DNA of 64,000 nucleotides, taken from positions 248,001 through 312,000 of the forward strand of contig NZ_CP082269.1 in assembly GCF_019880405.1 (NCBI RefSeq). Reading direction: 5' to 3'. This stretch comes from Enterobacter sp. C2 (lineage in GTDB: Bacteria > Pseudomonadota > Gammaproteobacteria > Enterobacterales > Enterobacteriaceae). The notes under the pieces are model-generated. The model saw nothing but the letters and a program-made list of their open reading frames with translations. It did no database searches and had not been told where the DNA came from. Shown in pieces: positions 60,158-64,000 of this stretch. A program made the position numbers and the translations under genes. Within the stretch, counting starts at the first letter, position 1. Each line of letters opens with the position of its first letter.

Positions 60158-62710
60158 TTAAAAGAGCTCGTGCGTCTCGCCGTTATCAATAAGGGTTGTT
60201 CCCACCTCATGCACCGCCTGCTGGGTTGGCTGCGTGCCTTCAATGAAGTACTCCTGACGGCTGTTACCACCGTTCGCTAACTGCCCGGTGCTGCGATCGA
60301 TGTTCACCGTCACAATACCCGGCGGCGGCGTTAGCGGTGCTTCCGGCACGCCGTCCAGCACGCTTTTCATAAAGGCATCCCATGCCGGCTGGGCACTCTT
60401 CGCCCCCCCTTCATAACCTGAGATCTGATCCTTAATCGCGCCGGAGGCGGTAGTCCGGCCCAGATCGCGACGGTGATCGTCAAAGCCAATCCATACCGAG
60501 GTCACGACGCCAGGACCGTAGCCGGAGAACCAGGCATCTTTCGAACTGTTGGTGGTGCCGGTTTTGCCGCCGATATCGTTACGCTTGAGATCGCGTCCGG
60601 CACGCCAGCCGGTACCCTGCCAGCCCGGTTCGCCAAAGATGTTACTGTTGAGTGCGCTCTTAATCAGGAACGACAGCGGGGTGTTGATCACATGCGGCGC
60701 GTACTGCGGCGCACCGGTCTGCGCCACCAGCGCCTGGTTGGCCTGTTCAAGCTGCGGCATAGGCACGGTGAGGTTCTGCTGCTCTTGCGACACGGATACG
60801 TCCTCAACGTTGCTGTTCTCCAGCACGTTAGACTTCTGCGTCTCGCCGTAGATCACCGGAATATCACACTCCGCACAGGCGACCTTCGGCTGGGCTTCAA
60901 ACAGCACCTTGCCCTGGTCATTTTCGATCTTGCTGATAAACCACGGGTCGATCAGGAAGCCACCGTTCGTCATGACTGCATAGCCGCGCGCCACCTGCAG
61001 TGGGGTGAAGGAGGCGGAGCCGAGCGCCAGCGACTCGGTGTGAACAATGTTCTGGGCCGGGAAACCGAAGCGTTGCAGATACTCCGCAGCGTAGTCAACG
61101 CCCATCGCACGCATGGCCCGCACCATCACCACGTTTTTCGACTGGCCTAACCCCTGGCGCAGACGAATAGGACCGGCATACTCTGGCGGCGAGTTTTTCG
61201 GTCGCCAGTCGGAGCCTGCGCCTGCATCCCAGCGTGAGATCGGCACGTCGTTAAGAATGCTCGCCAGCGTGAGCCCTTTGTCCATCGCCGCGGTATAGAG
61301 GAATGGCTTGATGTTCGAGCCGACCTGGCGCAGCGCCTGGGTGGCACGGTTAAATTTGCTCTGGTTGAAATCGAAGCCGCCGACCAGGGCTATCACCGCT
61401 CCGTTCTGCGGGTTGATGGAGACCAGGGCCGAGTTCACGTCCGGCACCTGCGCCAGCCACCAGGCGTCGTTCACCTGGCGAACCCAAATCTGCTGTCCGG
61501 CCTGTACTGCATCGCTCACCCGGCGCGGCGTTGCACCCTGAGCGGTATCCGAGCGGAAAGGGCGTGCCCAGCGTACGCCGTCCATGCGCAGCGACACTGA
61601 CGTGCCGTCGGCCAGCATCGCCGTTGCTTCCTGGGCATTGGCCTGCATCACTACGGCAGGGAGCAGCGGTCCATAGGTCGGCAGCGCGCGCAGAGAGTCA
61701 GTGATTTTTTTGCTATCCCATGGGCTCTCGCCCAGTTTCCACAGCACGTTCGCCGGTCCGCGATAGCCGTGACGCATGTCGTAATCCATCACGTTGTCGC
61801 GTACCGCCTTCTGGGCCGCTTCCTGTGTTTTCCGCGTGATGGTGGTGTAGACCCGGTAGCCATCCTCATAGGCTTTCTCGCCGTAGCGCGACACCATATC
61901 CTGGCGCACCATCTCCGAGAGATAAGGGGAGGAGAAGGCGATCTCCGGCGCGTGATAGTTGGCATCAATGGCTTCGCTGCGGGCGCTGTCGTACTGCGAC
62001 TGGCTGATATAGCCTTCGCTCATCATACGCGCCAGCACCACGTTACGCCGCGAGGTGGCCCGGTCGAGAGAGTAGAGCGGGTTGAAGGTTGAGGGCGCTT
62101 TTGGCAGCCCCGCAATGACCGCGATCTCGCTCAGGGTAAGCTGGTCCACAGACTTACCAAAATAGACCTGCGCCGCCGCGCCCACGCCGTAGGCGCGGTA
62201 GCCGAGGTAGATCTTGTTCAGGTAAAGCTCAAGGATCTCATCCTTGCTCATCATCTGCTCAATGCGGATCGCCAGGAAAACCTCTTTCAGCTTACGTATC
62301 AGGGTCTTTTCCGGACTGAGAAAGAAGTTACGCGCCAGCTGCTGCGTAATGGTACTCGCCCCCTGAGAGGCGTGGCCGGAGAAGAGCGCCACGCTGGCAG
62401 CACGGAAAATCCCCACCGGATCGACGCCGTGATGCTCATAAAAACGGCTGTCTTCAGTGGCAATAAAGGCTTTGACCATAACAGGTGGGATCTGATCCAG
62501 GGTCAGCGGAATGCGGCGCTTTTCGCCGTACTGCGCAATCAACTCGCCGTCGGCGGTATAAACCTGCATCGGAATTTGCAGCCGCACGTCTTTCAGCGTG
62601 GCGACGTCAGGCAGCTGTGGCTCAATAAATTTGTAGAGGCCATAAACCGAGCCTGCTCCCAGCAGAATGCAACAGACTGCAAGGATAAATAGATACTTTA
62701 CGAACTTCAC
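60158..62710 (-). CDS. mrcA: Penicillin-binding protein 1A MrcA
   Basis: Bifunctional peptidoglycan synthase. A membrane anchor (about 6-28) is followed by the glycosyltransferase domain with the catalytic glutamate in ATEDSRFYEHHGVD (about 85-98). An OB-like domain and the transpeptidase domain follow, with nucleophile Ser465 in GSNIKPF, an SKN-type motif and KTGTTNSSKDAW. The 850 residues equal the E. coli length. It is divergent from hofM, the usual arrangement of PBP1A genes and PilM-type operons. Confidence 0.98.
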   Translation of the reverse strand: MKFVKYLFILAVCCILLGAGSVYGLYKFIEPQLPDVATLKDVRLQIPMQVYTADGELIAQYGEKRRIPLTLDQIPPVMVKAFIATEDSRFYEHHGVDPVGIFRAASVALFSGHASQGASTITQQLARNFFLSPEKTLIRKLKEVFLAIRIEQMMSKDEILELYLNKIYLGYRAYGVGAAAQVYFGKSVDQLTLSEIAVIAGLPKAPSTFNPLYSLDRATSRRNVVLARMMSEGYISQSQYDSARSEAIDANYHAPEIAFSSPYLSEMVRQDMVSRYGEKAYEDGYRVYTTITRKTQEAAQKAVRDNVMDYDMRHGYRGPANVLWKLGESPWDSKKITDSLRALPTYGPLLPAVVMQANAQEATAMLADGTSVSLRMDGVRWARPFRSDTAQGATPRRVSDAVQAGQQIWVRQVNDAWWLAQVPDVNSALVSINPQNGAVIALVGGFDFNQSKFNRATQALRQVGSNIKPFLYTAAMDKGLTLASILNDVPISRWDAGAGSDWRPKNSPPEYAGPIRLRQGLGQSKNVVMVRAMRAMGVDYAAEYLQRFGFPAQNIVHTESLALGSASFTPLQVARGYAVMTNGGFLIDPWFISKIENDQGKVLFEAQPKVACAECDIPVIYGETQKSNVLENSNVEDVSVSQEQQNLTVPMPQLEQANQALVAQTGAPQYAPHVINTPLSFLIKSALNSNIFGEPGWQGTGWRAGRDLKRNDIGGKTGTTNSSKDAWFSGYGPGVVTSVWIGFDDHRRDLGRTTASGAIKDQISGYEGGAKSAQPAWDAFMKSVLDGVPEAPLTPPPGIVTVNIDRSTGQLANGGNSRQEYFIEGTQPTQQAVHEVGTTLIDNGETHELF

Positions 62711-62830
62711 CGGAGATTTCCCATTTAGTTTTCTTTGGGCAGTTTATAAACAATCGCGGCGTAGTATAAAGGCAAGCCTGATGCATTGATATAGCCGTCA
62801 CCCCGACGAACGATAAGGAGATCGCGATTT

Positions 62831-63613
62831 ATGGCACTCGGTCGCTGGCGAATAGGCCTTCATATTCAGCAGGATGGCGTCTATGCCATCGCCCTGATGC
62901 AGGAAAAATCCCGCTCTGTGCTACGCCGCTGGTGGCAGCTGCCGCTGGAGGCGGGGACGATTATCGACGGGCAGATTAGGCAGCCTGAACGTCTCTATAT
63001 GGCGTTGCAGGCATGGAGTAAAACCCTGCCGCGCAGGCACCAGATTAGCCTCGCGTTTCCAGCCGGGCGCACGCTGCAAAAGCGGCTGCCCCGTCCCACC
63101 GTACGGCTAGGCGAAAGCGCGCAGCTACAGTGGGTGACCAACAGCCTCGCCCGCGAGCTGGGCATACCTGCCGATGACCTGCGCATCGACTACACCGATG
63201 ACAGCGTACAGCGCGCTTACAGCGTGACGGCGGCGCAGACCAGTGACGTTGCCGCGTTGATGACGCTGGCGGATAACCTTAACATGCATCTCTCGGCCAT
63301 CACCCCTGACGCCTGTGCCCTACAGCGCTTTATTCCGCTGCTTACCCCGCCGCTGTGTTGGCTGGCCTGGCGTGACGCCTGCCAGTGGCTTTGGGCAACG
63401 CGCAGCGACTGGGGACGGCGCGCACATGAGGAGGCCAATACCTTTGATGAGCTGGCTCAGGTGCTGGGCCTGCCGCAGGCGGAGGGCACGCTTTGCGATG
63501 CCGGGCCGGGCAGCTTCGACCCCTGGAGCGCCATTGCAGGGCTGTGTCCACCGCTGCCGGAAAACGGCACGGCCTGGGCGGTCGCCATTGGCCTGGCGCT
63601 GGGAGGTGAATAG
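62831..63613 (+). CDS. hofM: PilM-like DNA-utilisation protein HofM
   Basis: PilM/ComA-type component of the hofMNOPQ cluster, whose E. coli members are needed for using DNA as a nutrient. The 260 residues fit the 259 of E. coli, and ITPDACALQRFIPLL and AWRDACQWLWATRSDWGRR resemble it. Conservation is lower than in neighbouring genes, typical for hof. The ATG follows a TAAGGAG ribosome site. The stop overlaps the hofN start by one base. Confidence 0.92.
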   Translation: MALGRWRIGLHIQQDGVYAIALMQEKSRSVLRRWWQLPLEAGTIIDGQIRQPERLYMALQAWSKTLPRRHQISLAFPAGRTLQKRLPRPTVRLGESAQLQWVTNSLARELGIPADDLRIDYTDDSVQRAYSVTAAQTSDVAALMTLADNLNMHLSAITPDACALQRFIPLLTPPLCWLAWRDACQWLWATRSDWGRRAHEEANTFDELAQVLGLPQAEGTLCDAGPGSFDPWSAIAGLCPPLPENGTAWAVAIGLALGGE

Positions 63614-64000
63614 TGGCGCAGGCGGTCAATTTTCTTCCCTGGCGTGCCCGGCAGCAGCGCCGCTGCCTGCGCGTCTGGATAACGATCTTCTCTGCTAGCC
63701 TGCTGCTAATTGTACTGCTGGCCACGGTGCTGCGAATGCACGCGTTGCAGGAGAACCAGCGGCTAACATGGGTGCAGCAGGCGGGCGTAACGTTGCAGGC
63801 AGGGCTGGCCCAACGCCAGACGCGCCTGCTTGCCCAGCAGGCAGAGCGGCAGGCTCGGCAGCAGCGTCATCAGCGGTTACAGGCCACGCGGGAGTGGCAG
63901 CGGACGTTAGCCCGTCTTGCTGATGCGCTGCCTGCGCAGGCGTGGCTGAGTGAGCTGCGCTTTCAGCAGGGAACGCTGTCGCTGGCAGGCTATACGGTGA
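63613..64000 (+). CDS. hofN: PilN-like protein HofN, cut by the window end
   Basis: Second gene of the hof cluster, related to the pilus assembly protein PilN. The GTG at 63613 overlaps the hofM stop (TAGTG) after GGGAGGTG. The N terminus reads AQAVNFLPWRARQQRR, the NFLPWR motif being the PilN hallmark that binds PilM. A membrane helix follows (about 22-42), then a glutamine- and arginine-rich coiled-coil stretch. About 129 codons are present and the frame is still open at 64000. Confidence 0.9.
   Translation, partial: MAQAVNFLPWRARQQRRCLRVWITIFSASLLLIVLLATVLRMHALQENQRLTWVQQAGVTLQAGLAQRQTRLLAQQAERQARQQRHQRLQATREWQRTLARLADALPAQAWLSELRFQQGTLSLAGYTV

Overview
The window is a stretch of chromosome from a member of the Enterobacteriaceae. 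Nearly every gene is close in sequence, length and order to the Escherichia coli K-12 livK-to-hofN interval. The GC-rich coding sequence, many REP palindromes and some differences in gene content suggest an Enterobacter/Leclercia/Klebsiella-like genus rather than E. coli itself. The genus cannot be fixed from this sequence alone. No rRNA, tRNA, CRISPR array, insertion sequence or prophage was seen.

Layout. Positions 1-3865: a livK remnant with an internal deletion, then livHMGF (branched-chain amino acid ABC transporter). 3923-4556: a phd-doc type toxin-antitoxin pair. 4608-9652: a Pho box and ugpBAECQ (glycerol-3-phosphate and glycerophosphodiester uptake). 9649-14599: yhhA, ggt, yhhY, the iron-responsive small RNA gene ryhB, yhhX and yhhW. 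14701-17712: gntR, gntK, gntU (gluconate use). 17781-19657: yhgN and asd. 19884-29335: glgBXCAP (glycogen metabolism). 29417-33103: glpD divergent from glpEGR. 33144-40975: malT divergent from malPQ. 41014-45054: gntT, nfuA, gntX, bioH and a small DUF1471 gene. 45109-47734: feoA and an unusual feoB. 47996-53092: tex (yhgF), greB, ompR-envZ. 53132-62710: pckA, hslO, hslR, yrfG, igaA, nudE and mrcA. 62831-64000: hofM and the start of hofN, which is cut by the window end.

How the genes work together. Much of the window concerns carbon acquisition and storage: gluconate (GntR controls gntKU and, through its own operators, gntT), glycerol and glycerol-phosphate (ugp, glp), maltodextrin (malT/malPQ) and glycogen (glg). 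Regulatory sites that can be read include a PhoB box array before ugpB, Fur boxes before ryhB and feoA, GntR operators before gntK and gntT, a GlpR operator before glpD, a CRP site before malT and MalT boxes before malP. Envelope and stress functions (OmpR/EnvZ, IgaA, Hsp33, Hsp15, PBP1a) occupy the right end.

Departures from the familiar E. coli order are the most interesting part. (1) livK is reduced to about 14 start codons joined out of frame to about 20 end codons. (2) A phd-doc module sits between livF and ugpB. (3) FeoB ends in a cysteine cluster that looks like the tail of FeoC, and no separate feoC is present. (4) A terminator-like hairpin separates glgC from glgA. (5) rtcBA/rtcR, rpnA and yhgE are absent from the places they occupy in E. 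coli. No wholly new multi-gene system was recognised. Comparisons with E. coli proteins are from memory, not from a database search.
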